From: Spisula solida
Taxonomy: Eukaryota > Mollusca > Bivalvia > Venerida > Mactridae
DNA length: 64,000 nucleotides
Assembly: GCA_947247005.1 (NCBI GenBank)
Contig: OX365952.1
Span: forward strand, 1,386,501-1,450,500
Direction of reading: 5' to 3'
In this document: piece by piece, positions 52,601-64,000 of the stretch
Numbering within the stretch: position 1 is the first letter of the stretch
Layout: each line of letters begins with the position of its first letter
The notes under the pieces: model-generated
What the model saw: the letters and a program-made list of their open reading frames with translations, nothing else
Databases searched by the model: none
What the model was told of the DNA's origin: nothing
Translations under genes and position numbers: made by a program

Positions 52601-53885
52601 ATATTATATTAAGGAGGTACGCGCACCTTTTATCTAACGATCGAATTTTCCTTGAAACATCTTAAAATGACAGAACAGTCTTCTAGAACAACATTGAAAT
52701 CATAAAAATGATATGTCACCATGCTCGTTTTCGACATACATGTCTTTCTAATGACCTACCATTGTATTTTGGTCATTTTATCTATTTCCTGCATTTATGG
52801 CACCATTATGTTCTTTTTAAGATTATTACTGTGTGAAACCACTTTTAAGCAATGCATGATATTTTGTGTGTTCAATGGTCATTCCTATTGACATTAGTCA
52901 CTATTCCAGCTGCCCGGTGAACAAATTCAGTATTTGAACATGATAAATGGTTACCCCACCCACTTGCTAAAAAGTGTGATTTTCAAATGATTTCAAATGA
53001 ACGTCAAAAAATACCCAACGATCGAAAATGATTTAAAATTGGCCATAAGTTTAATATTAAATAGAACACCAGTTTAGTCAAATAAAAAATAGGGGTCACC
53101 AGCCTTTTTTGGGAGCTGTGCATAAAAAAGCACTAATTATGAATAAATTTGCATAAAATTAACCTAATTTGCATATTGTAATGAAATAATTTTTTCTTAA
53201 AAATATTTCAAAGTGTGGCTACCTCTTATAATTAAACCATGCACTACATATTATATATAAGCATATGCATTTGAACAATTGTAGGGACTTATTGTGAACC
53301 CATATTATTCACAATTTTGCCGTTCCCCACCCACTTTTTCATACAGGCAAAAAATAAAAAGTTAAAAATATCTAATTTGTGCGATAATATTATGTTTATT
53401 TTCATTAATCAACATTCATATGCAATCATTGAAACTAAAATTCATGTTTGTTCTTATCTAATACGATTTTGAAATTTCGCGCATGCGCACAAGGCAGCTC
53501 GTACCTCCTTAAGTCAGACAGGGAAGGCAGAACTCAACTTAACCAGCCGAACACAGAAAACATTTAAAACACACTTAGCAGAATGCCCAACTGAACCAAC
53601 CGAGCACAGGAACATAAGACACATACATGGCACAATGCCCAACTAAACAAGCAAAGATCCACCCAAGTCCAAGTTGTCGAAAAGTATAATAAATTATTTG
53701 TATCAGCAACCAAAAAAGACTGATCGCCCTAGCTGAATAACACAGTTTCCGCAGCAAAACTACTATAATGCCTAGTTTTAGCTGTCAGAATCCTAAAACG
53801 AAAAGGTGCCCAACACACTGCCAACCAAGAAAATTAATCGGCCCTTATTCCAACTGTTAAAAAGCTGAATTACATAGTTTTACCT
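52601..53885 (-). repeat. GGCAGCACTC/GGTCATTCAGCT-family copy split by a TTAA-flanked element
   Basis: The family end ATTATATTAA (52603-52612) is separated from its continuation GTCAGACAGGGAAGGCAG (53513 onward) by an 896-bp insertion with TTAA on both sides. 53513-53885 aligns with 11.16-11.46 kb (CAAGTTGTCGAAAAGTATAA, GTGCCCAACACACTGCCAAC). Confidence 0.8.
52613..53508. mobile_element. 896-bp TIR element flanked by TTAA
   Basis: Starts GGAGGTACGCGC and ends GCTCGTACCTCC: 9-bp perfect inverted repeats, then partial similarity. TTAA on both sides (52609-52612, 53509-53512). Non-coding. Contains ACCCCACCCACTTG (52954) and TTCCCCACCCACTTTTTCAT (53322), plus GCGCATGCGCAC near the right end. TTAA duplication is the hallmark of piggyBac-type integration, but piggyBac ends usually begin CCC, so a different class is possible. 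Related end at 42117. Confidence 0.75.
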
Positions 53886-54334
53886 GCCTCACATATTTCT
53901 GTATTGCAGAAATTGTTTTGTCAATTATTCGCGTAATGTTGGTAAAGTTGCCTGCAAATCCTATAAACAACCACACTGACATCTAAAATAACTTGAGAAA
54001 CTTCGGAATTTTGTAGTTATTTAGTATTTTTACATCAAAAATTCTATAGGGTGTTAATACCCTATAGTATAGGTACGTGTTAATACCCTATAGAATTAAC
54101 ACTACTATTACTTAAATTGCCTGAAATTTGTTCGCATTTGATGAAAACGAATCGAAAAACGAACCAAATAACTCTCGGATGTTTATGCTGTAGTGTGTTG
54201 ATGTAACAGTTCGATCACGTGTGAATTACATTATTCACAAAGCATGTTGTAAGGAAACTTAGCGCTTTTTTTCTAGGAAAAAAATACTCAATGGGCAATA
54301 TCAAGAGTGGTTAAAATTGATCATTTGCACCAAA
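53886..54334. other. no recognised gene; short duplicated CCTATAG segment
   Basis: TAATACCCTATAG occurs twice (54055-54090). Otherwise AT-rich without features. Confidence 0.4.
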
Positions 54335-54589
54335 ATATTTCTTAGAATATAACCTACATTATGAGCCAATGAAAACGTCGAACTATGGCTGTTTATTCAT
54401 TAAAATTTTCTCTTCATAGAATTGACGTCATACATTGGCGATAATTTCTATCGGCCAATCAGAATGCAGAATATTATATTCTAAGCCAGTTAGAACATAT
54501 AAAGTAAATTTTAATGACTAATTTTAAAGAACTCGCTTCGCTTCGCCCTTTTTAATCATTAAAATTTACTAAATAATTATGTTCTAACT
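54335..54589 (-). repeat. hairpin-bearing element (GTTAGAACATA family), copy 2, reversed
   Basis: TATAACCTACATTATGAGCC, ATTGACGTCATACATTGGCG and CGGCCAATCAGAATGCAG precede a hairpin at 54488-54589 (AGTTAGAACATATAAAG ... TTATGTTCTAACT) with loop AACTCGCTTCGCTTCGCC. This is the reverse order of the copy at 37817-38095. Confidence 0.85.
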
Positions 54590-54599
54590 AAATAACATA

Positions 54600-55311
54600 A
54601 TATGTTACTAGAATAAGTAAAATGACGTAATTGAACAAGTCGAGATATGACGTAATGAACAACTACGTTATATGACCACAGGGGGCGATAGGGCACAAGG
54701 AACTAAAAACAAAAACCCACAACTGTACATCAACCCCTAAACAAACCAGGTAGGATCCGAATCGCGGAAACGAAATAGTTAGAGGACAACCAGCAAATAC
54801 GAATAAGTAACTCCTAGCTCCATAGATCGTTTGGTCCCGGTCAAATTAATACTGTATATTTTAGACATATTATTTAAGATTGAAAAACTCCACTGTAAAC
54901 GGAATTGGCGTTAAATCCAGATACAAGCCCATATTTTAATAATTAAACAAAATACGAAAGTACCGGAAGTAGCAACGCCCAACAGAAACAGCGGGACACG
55001 CGAGAACAAAAAGGCACAGACAATATACAACTTAACTCGACAAGGCGCAGACGATGCTCAGCATAAAAACAACTAGCACAGGAACATGTAATACAAAACC
55101 GGGCATCACATCCCGAAAGTCTGCTGCTTAAGTCAGTCAAACCTAAACGGAACAAGAGCCAGTTGGTAAGAAATTAACAACCGGACAACACACCACAAGG
55201 ACAATCCACAACAGACACTGAGTATATGCAATTTTGAAAGATACGAAGCAGCCTTGTGCTGGACAACGAATTTGCAGAATGGCACGTACAAAATTAATAA
55301 AAGTTTCACAA
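54600..55311. other. no recognised feature
   Basis: No gene recognised. Minus-strand frames at 54943-55155 and 55133-55343 have no known domain and partly overlap the repeat tail. Confidence 0.4.
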
Positions 55312-56548
55312 CAAGAGGGCCCAAAGGGCCCTAGGTCGCTCACCTGTCGAACTTGACCTAGATTTTGTAGAGATGATCATTGTGACCAAGTTTCATACCG
55401 ATAAAGCCAATATTTTGACCTCTAGTGACTACACAAGGTTTTTATATGATTTGACTTAATGACCTAGTTTTTGATCCCGGATAAACCAATATCAAACTTG
55501 GCCTAGATTTTGTTGAGATGATCAATGTGACCAAGTTTCATAAAGAAAAGGTCGACATTGTGACCTCTAGTGACTACACAAGGTTTTTCTATGATTTAAC
55601 CATGTGACCTAGTTTTTGACCCAAGATGACCCAATATCAAACTTGACCTAGATATTGTTAAGATGATCATTGTGACCAAGTTTCATACAGATTAGGCCAA
55701 TATTGTGACGTCTAGTGACTACACAAAGTTTTTCTATTATTTGACATTGTGACCTAGTTTTTGACCCCAGATGACCCAATATCAAACTTGACCTAGATTT
55801 TGTTGAGATGATCATTGTGACCAAGTTTCATAAAGATTAGACCACAATTGTGACTACACAATTAGTGACTACACAAGGTTTTTCTATGATTTGACCTTGT
55901 GACCTAGTTTTTAACCCCTTATGACCCAATATCGAACTTGACCTAGATTTTGTCGAGATGATCATAGTGACAAAGTTTCATAAAGATTAAGTCAAAATTG
56001 TGACCTCTAGTGACTACACAAGGTTTTTCTATGATTTGACCTTGTGACCTAGTTTTTAACCCCGGATGACCCAATATCGAACTTGACCTAGATTTTGTCC
56101 AGATGATCATTGTGACCAAGTTTCATAAAGATTAAGTCAAAATTGTGACCTCTAGTGACTACACAAGGTTTTTCTATGATTTGACCTAGTGACCTAGTTT
56201 TTGACCTCGGATGACCCAATATCGAACTTGACCTAGATTTTGTTGAGATGATCATTGTGACCAAGTTTCATAAAGATTAAGTCAAAATTGTGACCTCTAG
56301 TGACTACACAAGGTTTTTCTATGATTTGACCTAGTGACCTAGTTTTTGACCCCAGATGACCCAATATCGAACTTGGCCTAGATTTTGTTGAGATGATCAA
56401 TGTGACCAAGTTTCATAAAGATTAGGCTAAAATTGTGACCTCTAGTGTCTACACAAGCCAATTGTTGACGGACGGACGACGGACGGACGACGGACGAAGA
56501 GTGATCACAAAAGCTCACTCTGTCACTTTGTGACAGGTGAGCTAAAAA
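55312..56548 (-). repeat. 145-bp tandem array, minus-strand complete copy
   Basis: Tail complement AAGAGGGCCCAAAGGGCCCT and GGTCGCTCACCTGTCGAACT. GTGACCAAG or a close variant recurs at 55382, 55527, 55672, 55817, 55967, 56112, 56257 and 56402: seven steps, six of exactly 145 bp and one of 150 bp carrying a small local duplication (GTGACTACACAATTAGTGAC). Head complement GACGGACGACGGACGAAGAG and GACAGGTGAGCTAAAAA. Confidence 0.95.
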
Positions 56549-56744
56549 GGCACAGTGGCAAAAAGTTTTTGTATGTTTTCTAATTATACTTTTAAGTGGA
56601 CTATACATACACATAGGAAGGTTGACTAAGAGGCTTCCGCCTTGGTACGGACAGCAACACATGCCACTGGGTCTTAAACGTTTTACAGTGCACCAAACCT
56701 CACACTAACCTAATAGACAACCTTATAGGACAGGACATTGTTAA

Positions 56745-57020
56745 CAAGTAATTAAGAATTGCAAGCAATACAGAAGTCCCCTACCGGTTTGAGGCCATTT
56801 TCAATGTTTCTGTTGCCTGGCATAGCAACCACAATTTTTGTCAGAATCAAAATAATTTTAGACGTGCATAATCCCCTTATTGCCCCCTATCCACATATCA
56901 AGTTTCATAAACCTAGCTTGTTAACTGTTTGAGTTATGTCAGGATCAAGATTGTTTGACGGACTGACTGACGGACGGCAAACCTATAGTCCCCTCCGGTC
57001 AAAAACCGGTAGGGGACTAA
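56745..57020. repeat. ACCGGTAGGGGACT-family repeat with inverted ends
   Basis: AGTCCCCTACCGGTTT (56775-56790) and its exact inverse AAACCGGTAGGGGACT (57003-57018) bracket CAATGTTTCTGTTGCC and GACGGACTGACTGACGGACG. Reversed relative at 14600-14808. Confidence 0.8.
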
Positions 57021-57545
57021 TAAAATGTTCCCGCTACCAAATAGGCAACAGTGACCGGTAATAAAGGAATGTAAAACATGCAATATTATATAAATGACTT
57101 CCAGGAGTAGCACAGAAAGTACTCAATGACATATCAGAAGTCAGAGCAATAAGACAGCAAAACATTTAAGGGTACGACAAAACAATGTAACAGACAGGCA
57201 TCAATGCCAGCCGTCCACAATGGCTTGAGGTTAGGAATAACATAGTCTGTATATTGTCCGGTCATCGCACAATGAAATAGGAAGCATAATGGCGAGCTGT
57301 AAATGGACTCACTACTAAGCATGCAGTCCTTTGCAAAATTAAAGGGTCATATCCTCTACTCAGAAAATGTTTTATAATTTTGATAAACACATCATGAAAG
57401 TGGCTATGACCAAGAATCTTTCGAAATTGGTAAAGCACATCACCATAAAATTCAAGCAGGATCTAATAAAAAGCCCGTGCGATTAGTGAGTACTGCCATA
57501 CATGCAAACGCCATAAACATTAAACCAGCTATTGTGAAACATTAT
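57021..57545. other. no recognised feature
   Basis: Short frames only. Confidence 0.4.
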
Positions 57546-57966
57546 AACAAGAGGGCCTTTGGGTCCTAGGTCGCTCACCTGTCGTAGTAGTTCATGTAGG
57601 CCCCTGAATGGCGACTTCATTTAAACATGATACAACTTCTAAGAATCAAGTTAATACACCCTCTATTGCATGTACAAGGTTTTCATATTGACTTAACTAG
57701 CGACCTTGTAATTTTCACAAGATAACCCATATTGAAGTTTAAGCCAAGTTGTTTTCTATGATTTGACCTTGTTTGACCCCAAATGACCCTGTATCGAACT
57801 TGGCCTATATTTTGCTGAGATGATCATTGTTATCAAGCTTCGTAAAGATTAGGCCACAATTGTGACCTCTAGTGACTACACAAGCAAATGGTTGATGGAC
57901 GACGGAAGGACGGACTGAGAGTGATCACAAAAGCTCAGTCTGTCACTTTGTGACAGGTGAGCTAAA
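57546..57966 (-). repeat. 145-bp-family repeat, short minus-strand copy
   Basis: AACAAGAGGGCCTTTGGGTC, GGTCGCTCACCTGTCGTAGT, one to two units, ACGACGGAAGGACGGACTG and GTGACAGGTGAGCTAAAC. Confidence 0.88.
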
Positions 57967-57969
57967 CAC

Positions 57970-58381
57970 ATGGGCGGTGTAGATGAGGCAGATGTTTTAC
58001 TAAGCCTATACAATTCAGAGCGTATGACAGTGAAAGTGTGGCAGAACATGGCATTTAACATTATATTCAGGTTGATTCTAACCGCCTATGTTCTGTCTGT
58101 AACACTTCCGACGAACCCCTTAAATCTAGGTTGAGTTTTACACAGGACGAAGTGGCTGCCTTGGCAGAACAGCAGGAATCAAAGAAAACGTGAACATTAA
58201 CGAATTGCAGGTAAATATTACTACTCTATAACGAAATTATGCAATGTATATTTATACATAGTAAGATATAGCTCTTAACATTTAACATGGTGTCCATAAA
58301 TATACGCGCTTATCCATCGTCCAATTAGAGTTGTTATTTTAACTAATCAAAACATTCTTATACCGTTCACTCACGTAAACA
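57970..58381. other. no recognised feature
   Basis: No gene or repeat recognised. Confidence 0.4.
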
Positions 58382-58570
58382 CACGAGGATAGGTTAGCTC
58401 CCGTGCAACACGAGGATAGGTTAGCTTTCGTGCAACACGAGGATAGGTTAGCTCCCGTGCAACACGAGGATAGGTTAGCTTTCGTGCAACACGAGGATAG
58501 GTTAGCTCCCGTGCAACACGAGGATAGGTTAGCTTTCGTGCAACACGAGGATAGGTTAGCTCCCGTGCAA
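58382..58570. repeat. 27-bp tandem array, seven alternating units
   Basis: CACGAGGATAGGTTAGCT followed alternately by CCCGTGCAA and TTCGTGCAA-type endings, starting at 58382 and 58409 and stepping 27 bp to 58570; order C-T-C-T-C-T-C. Because 27 is divisible by 3, both strands stay open: plus QHEDRLA(F/P)V and minus (E/K)LTYPRVAR. Confidence 0.95.
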
Positions 58571-59450
58571 ATGTTATGTGCTGTACAACGGTTTCATTCG
58601 GCGTCATCCTCTGTGTACAAAATGTATCGGACACACACTTGAAAGCCAAAACTGGTGGTGTGATTGTCTCCGGGTACGACCCCAATGTAAATGGCTTCTG
58701 ATCACTATGAATGAATACATTATATTGATAGGCTCGCATGCATAATGATTTTAGTGATTAACGTGGGTTAGCAAGAGTTTATAATGAAAGAATGACACGT
58801 GCATCTGGCCACTAAATAAGCATAATAAGCTGAAATCATACACACTAATGAATTTTAACATGATATTTTAATGTCTCCTGACAGCGATAAGTATTTATTT
58901 CAGTGGTCGATTTTTAATGAGCTTTTCCAATCAGTTGCCATAGAAACCAGAGTTATATTTAAATCAGCAAAAAAACCTGAAAGAACATCATCACAGTTTG
59001 GTTGTTCATTTCATTTAAGTCCATGAAATTCTTCCAGCTAGTTACAGAGAAATGGCTAAGGACGGACGGACTGATATTTCAATACTCCTCCAAAGATGTC
59101 ATCGATAATAAAATTGTATGTGTTTGAAATAACAAAGTTAGCATATGCTGGATACATTACGTTGCTACGTGGGACGTTAAAAAATAAACAGGATTGGGGC
59201 CCTCACGGTTACAGTTTTAAATATTATACAAATATTATTACATAATATTGAATCGGAATTCAATTGCAAAAATTCAATATCTGATTTATCGAGTAACACT
59301 ATCACGTCCGTTCATAATATGCCATTCTGAAACCATGGTAACACGCACCCGGCGCAGCCCATCAATAACCATTTATGTCGAATACGTAATGAGTCGTACC
59401 TTTAATACTATCCTATCATTAGTTTTCAAATATCGCCAAAACATTACATG
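58571..59450. other. no gene recognised
   Basis: AT-rich. The 79- and 122-codon frames that extend out of the 27-bp array have no known domain. Confidence 0.4.
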
Positions 59451-61900
59451 TATATAGTGGACGTTGTCTGCAAAAATGGCGGCATTTGAACATTAGGTAC
59501 TGAAATGAGCAGAAGTTGAACTCCCAATAGTAACAACTTCGTGACGCAAATGTGACGTCACAAGAACGTAAGGAAAAACGGACTAACACGAAGTTCCGTC
59601 AACAGCAAGATGAAATGTCCACTGTATCGAATAAAATTATCGTAACTACATTAGGAAAGAGTCCTGCCAGTCGTGTTTTAGTTTTAGAATGGCACGAAGG
59701 TTTTAGGGATGGTTGTTCCGATTGAAAGACAGATAAGTAATAGGAAATGATAAGAACGTTTATGACGTCAGTTACTGAGATTGAGACTAAATACCAACGT
59801 TTTATTGTACGAATTCTCTCCCAAATGTTCGATGAAAGATCTGGAAAAATACTTGTCATGCTCACCAACGCTTTAGCTCAGTGTGGTACAGGAATGTATT
59901 CACCACCCTATATCACTGTAAACGTCGTATTTCTTAGCCCTATAGAACACTAACGCCGTGTAAAATAGCATGACGTCATTCTGTGCGCCGGGTCACCGTT
60001 AGTGACCCTTGGTTATCACCTGTAACTTTCGAACCGCGTATTTGTTTTCGGTCATAATTGTACTGTATGTAGAAAAGGGATTCCGATTTCTAATGATATA
60101 TTATTTGATTTATATTGTTTAAACGTCCGGGTTTTGTGACAATAGTCCTGTTTATTTTTGAACGTCCTACGTACTTTAAACATATCATGACTATGACACC
60201 TAACCCATCCCCCAATCATGCCATACACATACTGAGTATATGAAATAGCCCTTGGTGAAATATGGGTCTATGTCCATATTTGGAAACAGCCAAATTGCCA
60301 ACTTAACAGATTTAATAAATGAATAACATGATAATGCATAGTGTGCCCTTTGCAAAAATGCATGTAAATGTATTAGAGGTCCAAATATTCCCTGGCTTTT
60401 GATTGGACTAAAAAGTAGGATAACTACAAAAAGAAATGGTATGAACTAAATTCCAGATGCATTTTCAACTTTGACAACAAATTTGAAAACTGTGAAGAAA
60501 TAAATTTGCACAAGTGCAATGTTTTACGAAATAAAGACTTAAAACTGAGCACAATCACCTTTATAATGATACCTTTAAATTGCCTAAGGTTACGCATTAA
60601 ACAGTAATTAACACGAGCAATTTGAGGCAAGAGACATGTTCTTTACGTTGAAAACCCTTAAAACAAGTCCCAAAGCACCAGTTGCACTAGTAGCTATTAT
60701 CTAAGAGTAATTAGGATCATGTAATATCGAACACCCACTTCCATGATGCTAAAGACATTTGATCCAACCTGATTAGTATAATCATGGTGAATCCTCTAGC
60801 GACGTAGTCATCCTAATTGGATTCTTTTTTGAGAAACTCGCGATACAAAATTAACTCGTACACGTTTAGACTATTTCAATACATAGTCTGGACTAGATAT
60901 GGCATTTTTTTATGAACCTTGCTTTGAGGTATATAGTTTTTTCTCTTCTGATTATGATTTAGCCCATATTCACTGTATAAAATCAGGTGGGTGCATTGGG
61001 ATTACCCTTGGGCGACTTTTTTTATTGACGTTTATTGATGTAATGGTCAAACGGCCTAATATACCTGAAATGTAACACCTTTTAAAAGTTAAAACTCATC
61101 AGTTAAACTCACTGTGTCATGAAGTCATGTTTATTTCTTGTACAAATTGATAGGAAATAGTATACAGTACTTGTTTGCAACAAATTAATTACTATAACGT
61201 ATGTTTCTCTTACTAATCGTGGTATTTTACGTTACCAAAGTGCATTTGGTTACAAGGCATATTTGTATTTTTTCATTACTAATCTGTTTTACTATTAAAA
61301 AGTATCTTATTATCTTTTGTATATACATGTAATCCTATCAAACATATTGGTACATGATCACGTTTTGGACCTCACTATAATAAATGAAACCTCCGTCACC
61401 ACCCTTAAAGTTTCTTAGAAACAACCAAATACGAAACCAATGATTGAATTGTATTGTCAAACAATAATGTACTTTCCTAAAAGTAATACCATACAGAACT
61501 CAAGCAAATAAGAATATTCTAATACATAAATATTGATTCGTAATGTCCGTTACTGTGATATTATAACTATTAAGAAAAATACCCAACAAATGTCAAAACT
61601 GCACTATTTTCAATGAATGGTTACAACATCAATACTGCCTTTGACTTCTCCTTATTACAATCAATGCCTCCATACCAAAAATAGAATATTGATTACACAA
61701 AACAATGAGATATGTGTTTTATATTTAGTACTTGTTTTCAAAACAATTATCAACGTAATTTTCGTTTTGCTTACTAGTTGTGCTGATTTTCGTTACCAAA
61801 GTTCATTTGGCTATGTACAGCTAGATTTTAATTTTCTCGTAAATGCATGTTTGACTGATACAAATTGTCTGTTTTGTATTATCCTTTGAATACATTTTTA
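59451..61900. other. no gene or repeat recognised
   Basis: Longest frame 90 codons (61617-61889), hydrophobic and unremarkable. TAGTGGACGTTG at 59456 and AATGTCCACTG at 59613 are weak inverted words. TTTAGCTCAGTGTGG at 59871 resembles a tRNA A-box without a matching B-box. Confidence 0.4.
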
Positions 61901-61964
61901 CTTGTTTAAGCCTAGGCCCAACTGAGGGATTCCTCATCGCCAATGTTGGATTACGCTTAAGTTT

Positions 61965-62640
61965 TTCCCGATGTCTCCCGTTACTCCCGATGTTTTTGCA
62001 CAAACTTCTCTGTCATATGGAGTAAATCCCTGAGACATTGGGACCGATGTACATCGTCGGGAACACATCGGGGGTTCTCCCGGTGACTACCAGTACCACA
62101 TCTACCCCCTACATCTTAATCATCCCTCGAATGTGTCACCGAAATATCGCCAATTGTTCGCAAAACCTTTAAATATTCCCGAAGGTTCCTGACACTTGAG
62201 CGGAACATCACCGATCATGTCCCGAGGCTCTGTGACTTTCGGGATGCCTCCCCGAGATATTCCCGTCACGACATTGCCAGTACATGAGGCGAAATTCAAT
62301 ACATGCATTGAAATATACCGATATACGCGTGATGTCACTAAATGTCTCAATACTTCCCGAAGTTTCCCCGAAACACATAAGTGAGCTTCCCTAAGACATC
62401 GGGGAACCTGTTTTTAACGACTTTAGAAGATCCGAATAACCATCAGTGGTACATATTCCCCGAGGCATTGTGACAGAAGCATAATATCGGGAACACATCG
62501 GATGTATTCCCGATGCCTCCTGATACCCCACCCGATTCATCGCGATTCCTCCCGATATAACCAATCGTCTCATGACTACCCCGAATCTTCCCATAGACCA
62601 CGAGGAATACATCCCGAAAATGAATAATTTCTATCGGGAT
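61965..62640. repeat. TCCCGA/TCGGGA-rich degenerate repeat
   Basis: About twenty CCCGA or TCGGG words in 680 bp, both orientations, for example TTTTTCCCGATG (61964), TCGGGAACACATCGG (62057 and again at about 62498), TTCCCGAAG (62175, 62355) and CCTCCCGATA (62549). Average spacing about 35 bp. No open frame of note. Confidence 0.7.
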
Positions 62641-62644
62641 TGCA

Positions 62645-64000
62645 TCACAGAGGCAACAGCATTTATAACAAACCCTCCATTACCATCCTTATTAAACACA
62701 TTTTAATAACAAATAGCATATAATTATTTCATTTTGAAACAACAAATGTGTTTCCCAAACATAGTGGTGTATGGAAATCACACATATTAAATATTCTCGT
62801 TACTGTTACATTTATTTCTCGTTCTAACAGAGAACAACAGAGTATTTTGTGAGAACATAACTGCATCTAAATCCATCGTGAGTGGATCGGAGCTTGTAGA
62901 CCGTTACTCTGTTGACATTAAACATCGAGTTGAAACATTCAGTGGCATAAAACATGACTTGTTGAGAACTCGTGCTAGTACCTGTATCCTTGCCAAGTTA
63001 CAATTTTGGTATTGGTAAAGAAACATTGTTGGAAGCGGAGACAGGCAAAACTATTACATTTATGTTTGGGAGAGCCGGGTACGGAAATTGAGGAAAGTAT
63101 CAAATGCATCTGAGCTGGCCATGGCCAAATTTATTGAGTCATTATCCGAATTCACTCACAATGTTTTGGTTATATAGGTTGGTAAAAATAACGTATCATC
63201 TTCAAAGTTACACACTTTCCTGCCAACCATAGAGGTGTTAATTTAAATCTTAATCATGCACATGTGCAGACATCTATTTAGAAGCTCTCACTATCTCAAG
63301 ACACACCGATGCAATGGAGTATTGCTGGCTGAAAATGAGGACCCGCATACTTTATTATATCAAAATGCTCGCAGGGCAGTTGCCTTGCTCATAATATAAT
63401 GCTGTGTGTCAAATAAAGCACCAAAATTACATGTGCCTATCCTATAATCCTGCAATTGTAATGGCATTCAATTACCTGGTATTGCTAGAGATTATTGACT
63501 CATTCAAACTAATCTACTAGTAGTTTCTATATTACAAGACCAATAATTGCTGAAAACTAGAAGGCTAGCACAATACACATACATACAAGAAATATCGTAG
63601 GAACCGGTACGTCACTATGGATACATCGGCCTCATGTAGGCATTTAAGTTTAACAGACCTTATCAAGAATTTTCAAATATACGTAGTTGTTCACTGTTTT
63701 GGTATTCGCGTTATTGAACTTCCGGTATATGTGTATAAATAAATGTGGTAAACACAATACTCTTACATACTTATAGCATTCGACTCTACAACCCCATGTC
63801 TGGTAATTATAGTCCAAGAGATAAGGTCGATTTATTTACAAATTTTAGGCTTACGTAAAATTGGTCTTATTTGATGGCATACTGTCTATCATTTATGAAA
63901 ACCAATTTCTTAAAAAAATCCTCTCTTACAATCGCTCAGAATCCAAGATGGCCGCCAAAATATGTTTAAAGTGCATATTAGTTAAGATAGGGCGATTGGT
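62645..64000. other. no gene recognised
   Basis: No convincing exon or repeat. A short frame at about 63070-63180 (ELAMAKFIESLSEFTHNVL) is not recognised. Confidence 0.4.

Noticed and set aside
58371..58739. 122-codon minus-strand frame
   Set aside because: Open only because the 27-bp array unit is a multiple of three; flanking codons show no domain.
59454..59624. Possible small TIR element (GTGGACGTT / AATGTCCAC)
   Set aside because: Only about 9 imperfect bases match and no flanking duplication was found.

Overview
The window is eukaryotic nuclear DNA from an animal, most likely a bivalve mollusc. No long intron-free genes, operons or ribosome-binding sites are present. It is AT-rich and packed with dispersed repeats. 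The recurring AGCTCACCTGTCAC / GTCCGTCCGTCC and GGCAGCACTC / GGTCATTCAGCT families, and an Ngaro-type tyrosine-recombinase retrotransposon with a hydrolase ORF, are what I associate with heterodont bivalve genomes. That assignment is inference. I found no complete host protein-coding gene. The best host-like pieces are an isolated RecQ-type helicase exon (46.6 kb), a PIF1-like helicase remnant (51.7-52.1 kb), a short SANT-like ORF (40.6-40.9 kb), a zinc-finger-like ORF pair (20.2-20.9 kb) and an exon-like ORF (10.3-10.6 kb).

Layout. 0-18 kb: repeat families built as short head / tandem core / short tail, a cluster of tRNA-like sequences (2.3-3.3 kb), and a 3164-bp element with 26-bp perfect terminal inverted repeats and a TAG target duplication (4315-7478), which sits inside a copy of the 145-bp family. 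Then come a CAGGGTTCCCAC element (9105-9556), a tRNA-like sequence next to a primer-binding-site-like sequence (10.1-10.2 kb), a long fold-back (12.8-13.3 kb) and a non-LTR retrotransposon tail (17.8-18.0 kb). 18.5-26.3 kb: a hAT-like MITE with an 8-bp duplication, then a broken pogo/Tigger-like transposase on the minus strand. It is split by two related LTRs in inverted orientation around a fragment of Ty3/gypsy-type integrase, and 222 bp of its core is duplicated almost perfectly. 27.2-33.3 kb: a degraded Ngaro-like retrotransposon on the plus strand (ORF1, reverse transcriptase, RNase H, tyrosine recombinase, SGNH hydrolase), interrupted by a 1.37-kb array of 145-bp units, a 0.54-kb repeat that splits the catalytic YLDD motif, a 0.12-kb repeat fragment and a 48-bp minisatellite.

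33.9-46 kb: a 173-bp satellite-like array with alternating unit types, a hairpin element, AT-rich, 56-bp and tRNA-like tandem arrays, and another 145-bp family copy carrying the tRNA-like array. 46-64 kb: the RecQ exon, many GGCAGCACTC-family fragments including a 53-bp tandem array, PIF1 and piggyBac remnants, an 896-bp element flanked by TTAA, a reversed 145-bp array (55.3-56.5 kb), an alternating 27-bp array (58.4 kb), and a region full of TCCCGA/TCGGGA words (62.0-62.6 kb).

There is no evidence that these parts act together as a pathway. The window records layered transposition and tandem amplification. Its most unusual features are that several sequence-unrelated repeat families share one architecture, that two arrays at different scales show regular A-B alternation, and that most insertions can be ordered in time by nesting.
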